NCBI RefSeq assembly: GCF_910589235.1
Contig: NC_060979.1
Coordinates: 744,001-808,000, forward strand
Reading direction: 5' to 3'
Length of the DNA: 64,000 bases
Source of the DNA: Vespa crabro
Taxonomy: Eukaryota > Arthropoda > Insecta > Hymenoptera > Vespidae
In this document: positions 1 to 9,751 of the stretch, piece by piece
How positions within the stretch are numbered: the first letter of the stretch is position 1
Layout: the number at the start of each line of letters is the position of its first letter
Made by a program: the position numbers and the translations under genes
The notes under the pieces: model-generated
Database searches by the model: none
The model's input: only the letters and a program-made list of their open reading frames with translations
What the model was told of the DNA's origin: nothing

Positions 1-190
1 CGTTTCGTAGTGCAGCTTCCGATCTAAATGGATACGACTGCGCAGCACGGCAATTTCAATGGTACAGCATTGCGACGATTCAACGCATTGGATCGAAAGC
101 TCGAAAAGAATACGAAGTTAGGAATCAATACACGGAATTTCTTAGCGAGTATCAACGACTAAGCTACAGAAGTGAAACGATGATCAAGAT

Positions 191-409
191 TTGCCGTCAG
201 CGGAATATTATTTACTGCATCACCCAGTCAAAGATACGTATTTCACAATAAAGTTACGTGTTGTGTTTGACGCATTTTGCAAGACCTCGACAAGAGTTTC
301 TCTCAACGACATACTCATTGTATGTCCAACTCTGCAGCAAAATCACTTAGACATAATTCTACGATTTAGCGTATGGCAGGTTTGCTTTGATGACTCGCAA
401 ACAATATGA
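191..409 (+). pseudogene. BEL/Pao reverse transcriptase fragment
   Basis: A 72-codon open stretch corresponds to the BEL/Pao RT fingers: LRVVFDAFCKTSTRVSLNDI followed by the CPTLQQNHLDIILRF helix. In this family the block lies just before the first catalytic aspartate motif. That part and the YVDD box are not recognisable downstream; 406-950 reads only as mutated remnants. The enzyme would have copied element RNA to DNA in a virus-like particle, and it cannot do so here. Confidence is high for family and low for exact limits. Confidence 0.75.
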
Positions 410-951
410 GCACATCTTACGGAGGACCGAAAAGATCAAAACATTCGACCTTAAAACGGTCACATGTATATACGGTGCATACAAGAATTGCAAAAAATTG
501 CGCATCTCGAGAGAACAAATTTTTCATTATAAGTGGTGACCATGTTGTCGGATCTTTACATATTGATCAAGGCTGGATTCAAACTCAGAAAATGGGCATA
601 AAACTCGCCAGTATTTCGGAATTTTTCTAATTCGTTTTTATCAGAACCAGTCTTGACTCGAAAAGAGCGAGCATTTTTCGACATTGGACTTATAGTTAAA
701 TTTATATAATTGAACATATACTCAATCATGATACCTTTCAATACTATGTGATACCGCCTATGTGATACCGTGAAAGATCGATACTCACAAACGTCATTCG
801 AATCTTCGATCCTCTCGGATTACTTCGGCTAATTATCATAAATGGAAAGATTCTCATACAGAAGCTTAGATTGCTTAAGATCGATTGGGATGAAATAGTA
901 CATTTGGAAGTCGAAACAAAACAGTGTAAATACTAGAATCAAATACTACAA

Positions 952-1268
952 TTGAATACATTGAAAATACTAAGAAATCATCACCTATTCGCAACCTTAT
1001 TTATTGAGATATACGGTTTTTGCGTCACAATCATGCGTTTGGGGATGCGTTCGGAATCGCTATTTATATCAAAGCGAAGAATGTCGATGGTTATCGAAAG
1101 GACACTGTGTGCAAAGTCGCTCCTGCAAAAAGTATTATATATTTCTCAGATTGGAACTTTGCACGGCGCATTTACTCGCACATCGAATTTCACAGTCTCT
1201 CAGCATCAAGCTTGACGGAATTTACCATTGGCCCGATTCATGATCACGTTGGGATGGATAAGAGTTGA
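952..1268 (+). pseudogene. BEL/Pao RNase H-like fragment
   Basis: Overlapping frames carry pieces of the BEL/Pao RNase H region: an acidic-aromatic start, the IYIKAKNVDGY strand, KVAPAKS, and an ELCTAHLLAHRISQSL-like helix split across frames at about 1155-1200. Several 1-nt shifts are needed to connect them, so this is inactive. It lies between the RT and integrase relics in the expected order. It is recognised by its place and residual motifs rather than by a full set of catalytic residues. Confidence 0.55.
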
Positions 1269-1469
1269 CGCAAAGCGTTATTAGTATCAAATCTTGTAGG
1301 TCTAATATAGGAATGAACTGATTCATGATCATGGAAGTATTTAAGCATGAAGGAAAAACCTTCCGACGCAATTTCTCGAGGAATCTCGCCGTCCCACTTA
1401 ATTCAATCATAACTCTTGTAAAATGGTCCTCAATGTCTCAGTTCTGAGACTATACACAGCAATAAACCT

Positions 1470-2030
1470 ATGCCTCGCAACCGTAAGCTTCTCGGCTTCA
1501 TTCCGTTCATCGACATGACTGGCGTCATCAGAATTGGAGACAGACTGTCACATTCCGCATTGCCGTGCTCGACAAAGCATCCTATCGTGCTGCTACCTCC
1601 GAAACACAAAATTACGAAGATGTTGATCATGAACGAGCATCAAAGATTACTTCATCCTGGTCCTCAATCTACGCTAGCTTCTTTTCGACAACGTTTTTGA
1701 TCAATAACTGGAAAAATACGTTAAGACGTTTCACGCGAAATTATTTTAAATATTTTCGTACTGCGCCAATTGCAAAACAGATAATTATGGGTGTTCTCCC
1801 GACTCCTAGAATATCCCTAGCGAAACCATTCGTCTATTGCGAAATAGACTATTGCAGTGTTCGTATCCTTGTCATGCAAGATAATCCATCCCAAATAAGT
1901 TTTCAATTTGTCGACAAAGTCGTATTTAAACACACTCAAAATATTCATCTCGCGAAAAGGAATTCCTTCCGATGTTTACACCGACAAAAATACAAATTTC
2001 ATCGAAGCCGGAACCATTTCTGGCGGAGGT
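1470..2030 (+). pseudogene. BEL/Pao integrase relic
   Basis: The first part (1470-1700) reads IPFIDMTGVIRIGDRLSHS, then KHPIVLLPPKHKITKMLI, then the zinc-binding HEHQRLLHPGP region, a classic BEL/Pao integrase N-terminus. A frame change leads to YFKYFRTAPIAKQIIMGVLPTPRISLAKPF (split at 1740-1830), the link into the DDE core. Near 1958-2015 another frame gives PSDVYTDKNTNFIEAGT, which holds the second catalytic Asp (YTD). The third acidic residue is absent because the relic ends at about 2020. At least three frame changes make it non-functional. Confidence 0.8.
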
Positions 2031-2900
2031 TGAGAAATCCTCTAATAAATTTATTAGTTTCAGAATTGATTTCGTTAAAAAAATGGCGTCATTCCATAAT
2101 TATAATTCATAGAATATCCTCAGAAGATTACCGCATTATTATTTTACACGTGAGAACGTACCTATTGATCTCCGTATTAGTGCAGTAAAAGAATAATTCA
2201 ATTTTTCATGCTATCGATCGTTGGCTGCATAGGCGGAAATTGTGGTAATTCAAATCTAATAAAATCTTTAATATCTCGAATTTTAATAAAGCAAGACTTG
2301 ATTCTTATGTATTTAGATCTGACAATTTTATTGAGAATACCTCCATAACTTTAGAACCATTTCTAGCAGAATTTGAGCGTTCCCTATTGATTTGTTACGA
2401 TCACGTTGACAAATGATCGCTATTCCTTAGTTATAACTCATAGAATATCCTCACAAAATTTTTGGGTTGTTCTACACATTTACACGCGTTTTTTGAGCCA
2501 TATTTCAATGGAATCGATATTTCTATTTTTCGTGTACTTTAATTTAGCTATAAACATGAAAGTCCTTGTAATTCAAATCTAATTAATCTTGAAGACTTGG
2601 AATCTCATTAAAGCAAAACTTCTTTTGTTTTCTATTGAGAATAATTCTAGAAATCTAGGACTACTTTTTACATAATACGAACAATCGATATTAATTTATT
2701 TCAGAATCAATCCCATCCACGAAATGCTGCAATTTCAAATTCATAGGATATCCCTAGAAAACCGTTATATTCCTGTTATTCACTTGAAATCGTGTTGATT
2801 GAAACTGGTATTAATGCAAACAAACAATATTTGAACTATTCACGTGCGATATCTTGTTCGTATTTATTTCGAGCAATAACTACAAATAGCAGATAAAAGC
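2011..2900 (+). repeat. Degenerate ~300-330 bp tandem repeat, about three units
   Basis: Three diverged units follow one another. Markers that recur in order are GAACCATTTCT (2011 and 2353), TCATAGAATATCCTCA (2107 and 2437, with a variant TCATAGGATATCCCTAG at 2741) and GTAATTCAAATCTAAT (near 2247 and 2566). Spacings are about 330 and 303 bp. No coding potential is seen. The first unit begins directly at the broken end of the BEL/Pao integrase. It could be a satellite fragment or internal repeats of an unknown element. Confidence 0.65.
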
Positions 2901-2918
2901 CGAAATAGATACAATTGT

Positions 2919-2967
2919 AACCTCATCCAACCCCGATAGTTATAGGTGCATACGGCTTGCACGAGCT
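2919..2967 (+). repeat. LTR-internal direct repeat, left copy
   Basis: The unit reads GTAACC, CATCCAACCCCGATAG, TATAGGTGCATAC, GCTTGCACGAGCT. It recurs almost unchanged at 5330-5390 on the other side of the R1 insertion. The uninterrupted LTR therefore held at least two ~55-bp units in tandem. Confidence 0.75.
2952..2967 (+). repeat. Target-site duplication of the R1 LINE, left
   Basis: ACGGCTTGCACGAGCT directly abuts the poly-A tract (read as poly-T) and matches the sequence at 5312-5327. Confidence 0.85.
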
Positions 2968-5311
2968 TTTTTTTTTTTTTCGTCAAGAGGAAAAACCTTC
3001 ATATGCCCCCCGAGACCGGTACTCAAGGGAGTGTCGGATTCAACCCGCCTGGGATTGCTACCAGGGACGGATCGCCTACCGACTAAAAAACCTCCCGATT
3101 CCTATTACTACCATGCAGAGGAGTGAGGGGGAATGGGCGGAATTACGCATATGCGTATTACAAATTCACCCAGTACCCCTCCTCGGTGAGCCAGGCCGGC
3201 ATTCGCCTTGCTCTCATCCATTGACCCATCCACATTCATACTACTACGGCGCACTCGACAGGGACCGACGAGTCCCTGGAGACGCAATTACTCCCTAGCT
3301 ATGTACATATTGGCCCGATCCTCACCCCATGGTGTTCTAACCAGGCCCATTCACATTCCTACAATTGTCCTTACGTCTAGGTAGAAGCGACGCTTGGGTC
3401 AGGCGCCGCCTGAGCCGCTTGGAGCCTTGCCCGAGGTGGTCGCACTGGAGCTACTCTCCTATGCGGCCTATCGTTCGCACTCCCGTTATCATGCACTTCC
3501 GCACGCTCACACAGACGTCCTTTTCGCGCCCGTTCTCTGCGCCCTTCAGCGTCCTCTTTGGCACGCATGACCCGTCCGGCGAAGGTTCGAAAGGCCGCCC
3601 ATCCTCCCGGAACTGTCAGGGAGACCCTGACAATCGCGGGAAGGGATAGCTGCCCTCCCCCCATCGCGTTCACCAACTCATTCCTGGCATCCGTCCACGC
3701 CGGGCAGTCGACCAGGGTGTGCTCTGCCGTATCTTCACTCTCTCCGCAGTGGAAGCACTGTGGGGTGGGAATCTTCCTAATTCTAAACAAATACGCTGCG
3801 AAACAGCCATGGCCGGTCATCAGCTGCGTGGTGTGAAATGCCGTTCTTATACAGAATGGCCTTTCAATCCACTCAGCCAACCGTTCGGCAATAGCCGCCC
3901 GCGCGAGTTCTCCCGTTGTCGCCTGGGACTCTAGAAGCTCAAGTTCTTCAGCCCTTCATGCTTCTACTGCCCTCCTTCTGGCAAGAGCACCCAATACAGC
4001 CTTATCGGAGGAACAGGTTCCTCCGCGTCTCTAATAGCCGCATACATCTCTGCCAGTCGGGGTGCCAGATGCTTGAGAGGAATAATCCCCGCAATCATCA
4101 TAGACGCATGGAAGGAGACCGTCCGGTATGCACAGCACACCCGGATCGCCACCTTCCTCTGCAGGCTCCGAACAGCCTGCCCGATCCTCATGTCCTCCGC
4201 GACAGCACGCCACCACACCGGCGCCCCATAAAGGAGCACCGAGTGGATCACGCTGCCGTATAGCCGTCGCCTATTCTCCCCCGGTCCATGGAGGTTCGGA
4301 AGGAGCCTCCTAAAGGACCGAAGAATACCCTCCGCTTTAGGGATTAGGGCCTCGAAGTGGGGCCTAAACGACATTCTCGAGTCTATTAGTATTCCCAGGT
4401 ATTTTACACTGGTCTTAACTTCTACGAAACCCTACGGAAACCCCTCTAAGGCAAATCTTAGGGGGCGGGACATTCCTGCGTCTACGGAGGTCAGAGGCAG
4501 GGAAGGCCATGGCCTCCGTCTTTTGCGTTGCCACTTTAAGACCTAATCCCTCAATTTCCTTGACTATTACGTCAAGATCCCTTTCGGCGTTCATGATAGC
4601 CTGTGACAGGTCCCATCCCGATGACAGGAGGGCCGTGTCATCCGCATAGCAGACAACACGGGAGCCTCCTGGCATCGGGGTTCGGAGGACACTGTCATAG
4701 GTAATGTTCCACAAAGTAGGGCCCAAGACGGATCCCTGTGGTACTCCACAGAACCCGTGTCTTTCCACCTCGCGTCCATGCCTGTCTTTGTACACTATGG
4801 CGCGATTGTCCAGGTAGCTCCTGAAGATATTCACCAGGTAGCATGGAAAGTTCTCACGCTACATCGCCCTCACTATAACGGCCCACGGTAGGGAGTTGAA
4901 GGCGTTCGAGATATCCAAACTCACCAGTATAACGACATTCTTGTCTCGCGTCGATGCCTCCACGAAGTTTTTAACCTCGAGGATGGCATCCACGGTTGAT
5001 CTTCCTGTCCTAAACCCATATTGTGATGGAGCCAGGGTTCAAGTCTCCTCTAAGTAGCTGTTGATCCGACAACTATCCGCTCGAATAGTTTTCCCAGTTC
5101 GCCAATCACGCATATGGGTCTATATGACCCTGGTGAGTTCGGGGGCGCATCCTTATTCTTTCTGATAAGGACGAGCCTCGCTATCATCCACGGTGTCGGG
5201 AACCTTCCTGCCGTCAAGCATGCAGAGAAGCACAGCGGCAACCCTTTCCCACAGTGTGTCGACGCAGACGCACAACCACACCCGGTATTCCATCTAGTCT
5301 AGGAGCCTTTC
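2968..5311 (-). mobile_element. R1-clade LINE, 5'-truncated, with 16-bp target duplication
   Basis: The element is on the minus strand with its 3' oligo-T (poly-A) at 2968-2980 and its 5' truncation at 5311. It is GC-rich, unlike its surroundings. ACGGCTTGCACGAGCT flanks it at 2952-2967 and 5312-5327. It keeps RT from the fingers onward, the C-terminal CCHC finger and a 3' UTR (2981-3376). It is the only element in the window pointing to the minus strand. R1 elements usually sit in 28S rDNA; this copy sits in an LTR. Confidence 0.9.
3377..5302 (-). pseudogene. R1-type ORF2 remnant: reverse transcriptase and C-terminal zinc finger
   Basis: Read right to left, four blocks follow. 5241-5050 holds RT fingers (LVLIRKNKDAPPNSPGSYRPI). 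4834-4415 holds the palm with GVPQGSVLGPTLWN and the catalytic YADDTA box. 4374-3964 holds the thumb (LYGAPVWW, RSLQRKVAIRVC). 3880-3377 holds the R1-type CCHC motif (CFHCGESEDTAEHTLVDCPAW) in GHGCFAAYLFRI context. The endonuclease and ORF1 are lost to 5' truncation, and frame changes separate the blocks. The enzyme would have done target-primed reverse transcription; this copy cannot. Clade assignment is firm from the C-terminal finger. Confidence 0.85.
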
Positions 5312-5327
5312 ACGGCTTGCACGAGCT
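5312..5327 (+). repeat. Target-site duplication of the R1 LINE, right
   Basis: ACGGCTTGCACGAGCT, identical to 2952-2967; it marks the 5' truncation point of the LINE at 5311. Confidence 0.85.
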
Positions 5328-5329
5328 GC

Positions 5330-5392
5330 CGTAACCGCATCCAACCCCGATAGCTATAGGTGCATACAGCTTGCACGAGCTATCGTAACCAT
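5330..5392 (+). repeat. LTR-internal direct repeat, right copy
   Basis: This is the second copy of the ~55-bp unit. It begins GTAACCGCATCCAACCCCGA and closes with GCTTGCACGAGCT followed by ATCGTAACC. Looser versions of the GTGCRTAC...TTGCACG core occur twice in the G2 LTR (36143-36165 and 36195-36215), so the repeat is an old feature of this LTR family. Confidence 0.7.
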
Positions 5393-5448
5393 CCTATAAA
5401 ATAATAACTTGTGTTATTACGCTCGTTTTCATCTCTCGTCTCCCTTAA

Positions 5449-5612
5449 TGCCGAGAACACGACGAGGTGGTAGAAAGTATCACCTACGGCAGTTGCTCGC
5501 GGCGTATTTTAATCCTTATCATTACCGCGGAGACGTACGAGTCGAGTCGTTCCGGAACGAGAAAAAATTTTTTGAGGACCGAACCAAATGTGTCGTAACA
5601 AGGGTACTCTAG
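5449..5612 (+). CDS. Small LTR-embedded ORF, arginine-rich
   Basis: The ATG opens a ~54-residue frame beginning MPRTRRGGRKYHLRQLLA. The G2 LTR has the matching ORF at 36253-36492 beginning MPRIRHASRKYHLRRLLA. Over the first 19 codons 13 amino acids are the same, and four of those use different synonymous codons (two Arg, two Leu), while six codons differ in sense. That leans towards selection on a peptide. Both lie just downstream of the LTR direct repeats. I know no such LTR protein; the function is unknown, and it may be a leader peptide or chance. Confidence 0.35.
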
Positions 5613-5685
5613 ACTGAGCTCAATTTAAAATAAATAAATGTTTGTAAATAGGACTTGTGCTGCCATTAATCTGTAGTTGAGATAA

Positions 5686-5953
5686 TGTTATGAGTCAGAC
5701 GAGAAAAGATCTAAGTGAACTTGAAACTAGAAGATCGTTTCTAAGCGCCCAGAAAATGTGACTAATAATAACGAGTTATCATTTATCTTCTAAAGGAATT
5801 CGGCCAGAGAGGACGTGATATGCGAACGTTCCAACATATTCGAATATTTTTATTCAGAGAATTAATCTGCTAAACTGTTCATTGTAAATAACTTGTTCTT
5901 ATTTGTTATTTATTAAAGTTCTTTTTCGTTGAAAAGCATGGTTGCGTGTAACA
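5686..5953 (+). repeat. Putative 5' LTR of Gypsy D
   Basis: A ~268-bp block starts TGTTATGAGTC and ends GCGTGTAACA, giving TGTTA/TAACA termini. TTTTGGAAGTTCATCTGGGA follows within one or two bases and looks like a Gypsy primer-binding site. TATTTATTAAAG near 5912 could be a processing signal. No partner LTR was found, so this rests on termini, PBS-like sequence and the Gypsy pol downstream. Confidence 0.5.
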
Positions 5954-6204
5954 ATTTTGGAAGTTCATCTGGGACATAACGAAACGTATCTTCACGAAAC
6001 AGACAGGAAAATCGGCGAGGAAAAGAAGGAAGAGAGAAGAAGATACAAACGCTCACTCTAGTCCACGAACTTGTCTGAGAGCTCCAGGGGAACATAAGCA
6101 ACAACTGAAGGAATTCGAAGTGGAGAGGAGGCGGAATGATGAATTTGTTGCGCGAACAAAAATTCGTCTCTGCTTTTTAGAAGAGGAACCATATCAGATA
6201 AGTA

Positions 6205-7429
6205 TTAGGTGTACCAGAAAGTTCTGTTCGTTCCGATTACAGGTTTCAACAAGTATGCGCATATTCATTTGACGCATATTCATTTGACGCATATTTGGCT
6301 CTCTCTTTTTGTCAATGAATTTATACATACTGACCTAGCGAATGAACTAAAACAAAGATGATTCATGGTAGTATTAAGTGAGACGCGGTATTGTACCCAT
6401 GGCTTCTGATATAGTTCATTATGAATGCCAACAAGGAAGAAATGTTATAGAAGCGTGAGGAAATTTATTGAAAGTGTTCGGTAAAGATACAGTTTCCGAT
6501 AGAATCTACAGAATATGGTTCAAAAAATTTGAAACAGGTGATTTCGACCTTTCTGATAAGCCAGGCTCTGGGCGACCATCTTTGATCGACGACATTGACG
6601 ATACTATCAAGATCATGCTAAAATAAAATCCTTTTCTGACAACATTGGAGATAGCAGATAGACTTAATTTAGCTCAATAAATCATTTCGGACCATATTGG
6701 GAAACTAGGATTGGTGTGGAAATATTCGAGATGGGTGCCACATGAGTTAATCGCGAAGAATTTAAATGATCGAGTCATTATATGCACATTTCTGCTTGCA
6801 CATAACAAAATCGTACCCTTCTTGGACTCGATGATAACTGAGGATGAAAAGTGGATTACCTACGAAAACATCGTAAGGAAAGGGGCATATAGTGAACCCT
6901 GAAAATCTGCTTCCTTCACTTTTAAACCGAAGTTGAGCCTGAGTAGGAGAATGTTGTGTATATGGGAGGACATAGGATCAATATATTTGGAGCTGTTGAA
7001 ACTGAGCGAAAAGCTAAATTTGAGGTATTGTCAGCAATTGGATAATTTAAAAACAGCACTCCAAGAAAAGAGGCCGGCGATGTTCAATAGGAAGGACATC
7101 ATATTGCTTCATGATAATGATTCACTTACTACTTTGGGGACTCGCAAAGCTCCCCGGGCCTAACATTCTCCGATTATCACTAGTTTCTGTCCTTCCAAAA
7201 TTTTTGCAGGGCAAAAAATTTAAAAAGGAAGAAGATATCAGACAAACACTGGTTCAATGTTTCGCCTCTAGGGATAAAGCATTTTTTAAAAATGGGATAT
7301 ATAAATTGCCATCACACTGGCAAGAAGTAATGATGGTAATTATATTATTCAATAAAGTTTATTCAAGGTATGAAAAGTTTATTATTTTATTTTCTTCTAA
7401 AAACAAACAGAACTTTTCGGTAGACCTAA
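6205..7429 (+). mobile_element. mariner element 1, with TIRs and TA duplication
   Basis: TIRs pair TTAGGTGTACCAGAAAGTTC (from 6205) with the reverse complement of GAACTTTTCGGTAGACCTAA (to 7429). TA flanks both sides (6203-6204, 7430-7431). At 1.23 kb it is close to the usual mariner length. It lies within Gypsy D. Confidence 0.88.
6421..7340 (+). pseudogene. mariner transposase (broken)
   Basis: The N-terminal HTH part is scattered over frames at 6421-6700. From 6711 come YSRWVPHELIAKNLNDR and the catalytic block MITEDEKWITYEN with its first Asp, followed by the NIVRKGAYSEP stretch. 6933-7163 gives a WEDIGSIYLELL-like region, YCQQLDNLKTALQEKRP and ILLHDNDS with the second Asp. Later 1-nt shifts destroy the third-Asp region. 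A working enzyme would cut and paste at TA; this one has at least four lesions. The two visible catalytic aspartates are kept, unlike the other mariners here. Confidence 0.8.
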
Positions 7430-7490
7430 TATTAGTAATCAGACTAGTAGGTGGATTATGTTATCCAATGAAGTCGAATAATAACAGAAG

Positions 7491-9751
7491 TTAAATAGTG
7501 TTAGAAAAATTATTTAGTACAAATGGGTGAATGATTCCAATTCTCGCGCTGTGGCTGACGTACGTCTATCGTCCTAAACGATAAGATACGCATGGGTATA
7601 CTAGTCTAAGAAGTCAAGTTGCTTCTCAATGAAATTAGAAATTTTATAGTGATGAAATCTTATATTCCGTATAATGTAAATTTACGATGCATGACCATGG
7701 TAGGGTCAGAACGAATTTAAGTTTGTCGAGTCAGTCTTTCATTGTCATTACCAGAGAAACTAGCAAAGTTTTCCACATATTTTATATCTTATAACATCTT
7801 ATCCAAGATAGCTAAAAGACCCAGAGATGATACGTTCAATAGTACTGATGAGATCCAGTTTGAATCTGACAACACAGAAGATTACGACATTGTTTCATCC
7901 AGTGGAATCCTTGCAACAAGGAACGTTTCAATGTGGGCAGTGATAGTAGCAGTAATGTAGAAACGAATATTCAGGAAAATGGTAGCTGTAGTGATAACGA
8001 GTGGACGAATGTTACAAATCACGATGTCATTCCACAAAAAATACAATTTAGATCTGGATCACGAACGCCTGATTCACAACTAAATTCAACTTATACAGAA
8101 CCATTAGATTTCTTCAATTTGTTCTTTACCGATGAATTGATCAGGAAAATAGTTGAACGAGGCTAATTGCTACGCCAATCGTATGATACAAGGAAAACAT
8201 CTAAAAAAGCGGTCAATATGGCATATATGGACTAATGTTACACCAAAGGAAATGCGAACATTCCTCGGCATAATATTGCTTATGGGGACAATAACACTTT
8301 CGAGCCTGAAGAATTATTGGACCACAAACAAGAAAAGTAGGATCCTATACTTTACTGTAATATTCAGAAGAGATCGATTCCTACAAATATTTTGGATGCT
8401 CCATACAAACGAAAATATTAAAGGTACGCGAAACATGACAACAAGAACGCGAAAAATTAGCAATATTTTAGATTACATTGAAATTTAAATGTCGTAAAAA
8501 TTTTGTATCCGCGGCGAAGTTTTCCGTACATGAATCATCAAATTCAAAGGGCGAATAAGTTTTATTACATACAACCCACAGAAACCGAACAAGTGGGGTA
8601 TCCATGTTTATGTTCTTGCAGACGCCGATATTAATTATATACAGTATTATGACAGTTTTACCGTATTATGGTAGTTTTACTACAGAGAAATTACTCAAAC
8701 CATATATGCCAATAAGCACAAGAATAGTTCTGCAACTATATTACAATTTATTGCAATCCAATCCTGGCGCTGTAAGATACCACATCTTGAACGACCGGTA
8801 CTTTACAAGCATTCCTTTGGCAGATGCACTACTGAAAATGAAATGTTATCTAACTGAAACTATCCAGATAAACAGGAAATTTATTCCACTTCAAATAAAA
8901 AATCCAAAGATTGCCTAAAATGAAAACAATGTCTACAGACGGAAAGATTCACTATCATTGGCTTGGAGAGACAAGCTATTCTAACCATGCTCAGCACCTG
9001 TGCTACCTCGTCTTCAAAAACCGTCACATAAAGGTCACGCAAAGAAGGAAGAACTGATATTGTAAAGCCAAATGTGATTATAAACTATAATAAATATATG
9101 GGCGGGGTTGATAAAGGAGATCAATACAAAGGCACGTACTGTTTCATGCAAAAGTTGAATTAAAAAATGATGGAGAAAATTATTTTTTTGGGGATTGGAA
9201 ATTTAAGTCATAAATTCTTATCTATTATATCAGGAACATCACCAGAAATACAATGTAAAAAAGTTACAACAAATAGAATTCGTGCGTCTCTTGGTAGATC
9301 AATTGATTGGAGATTTTCGAGAGGCTAATCCCAAACCTCCTTCGACATCTGGAACAGCAGAAAGACTCAACGGCCTTCTACATATAATTCAACGGGACGG
9401 GACAGGAAGAAGTAAAAAGTCCGCCATATGTTCCAATCGAAAAGTAAAACATGGAAGGAGAGAATCCAGATACTATTGTGCTACTTGTTCGGCTAAGCCA
9501 GCCAGCCTTGTACATAGGTGATTGCTTCGAACTATACCATACAAAGCTCGAATATAAAACGTCTCATATGTAACCAGAACTAAATTTGTTTGTTTACGAT
9601 TTTGTTGGATTTTATAAAAAAGTTATTTAAATAAAGCTTTAGTTTTTATAACGCAAACGTGCGACGTGAACATTTTCTTTACTGCGTGCACCAATACCTG
9701 TTGTCCACAGCGACGCTCGCCCGTCAGGCGAATCCGTCCGCAAAAAGTTAA
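7491..9751 (+). mobile_element. piggyBac element 1 in Gypsy D, TTAA duplication
   Basis: TTAA lies at 7491-7494 and 9748-9751. Removing one TTAA and the element restores a continuous Gypsy RT frame across the site. The right end is CGTCCGCAAAAAG before TTAA; the left end is less clearly matched, apart from a shared subterminal CTCGCGCTGTGG / GCGTCGCTGTGG. About 2.26 kb. Confidence 0.7.
7742..9575 (+). pseudogene. piggyBac transposase (PGBD4-like), broken
   Basis: 7742-8166 is the acidic N-terminal region in two frames. 8153-8488 is the N-terminal transposase domain: WHIWTNVTPKEMRTFLGIILLMG and IFRRDRFLQIFWMLHTNEN. 8604-8918 continues (YHILNDRYFTSIPLADALL, YLTETIQINRKFIP), including the Asp-bearing NDRYFTS strand. 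9060-9170 has KPNVIINYNKYMGGVDKGDQ with the third-Asp motif. 9400-9575 is the Cys-rich C-terminal domain (CSNRKVKHGRRESRYYCATC and GDCFELYHT). Shifts between blocks make it inactive. It would excise and insert at TTAA in the nucleus. Confidence 0.82.

Larger units (their letters stand above)
1..2030 (+). mobile_element. BEL/Pao LTR retrotransposon, 5'-truncated pol relic
   Basis: A decayed BEL/Pao pol runs from the left edge to about 2030. RT, RNase H and integrase pieces come in the normal order on the + strand but in different frames, so the relic is dead. No gag, protease or LTR is visible. The 3' side stops abruptly inside the integrase core and passes into a tandem repeat. BEL/Pao is recognised from its family-specific wording (SLNDILIVCPTLQQ in RT, the LLHPGPQSTLASFRQRF block in integrase). 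Family assignment is firm; the exact ends are not. Confidence 0.85.
2920..5600 (+). repeat. Gypsy-type LTR fragment split by an R1 LINE
   Basis: The flanks of the R1 insertion (2920-2967 and 5312-5600) resemble the inner part of the Gypsy G2 5' LTR (36140-36340). Both have a directly repeated unit containing GTGCATACRGCTTGCACGAG, then a short spacer, then ATGCCGAGAA and GTAGAAAGTATCAC. A TATAAAATAA box lies near 5394, between repeats and ATG. The fragment lacks the TGTTACGTC start seen in G2 and may end near GTCGTAACA at 5585-5593. No internal Gypsy sequence is attached, so it is a broken solo LTR or a relic. Confidence 0.6.

Noticed and set aside
1800..1830. Similarity of integrase sequence CCTAGAATATCCCTAG to the tandem repeat marker as proof of origin
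   Set aside because: About 17 of 20 bases agree, but neighbouring sequence does not align by eye; kept only as a hint.
3365..4313. Plus-strand open frames of 60-115 codons
   Set aside because: GC-rich shadows of the R1 ORF2 on the minus strand.
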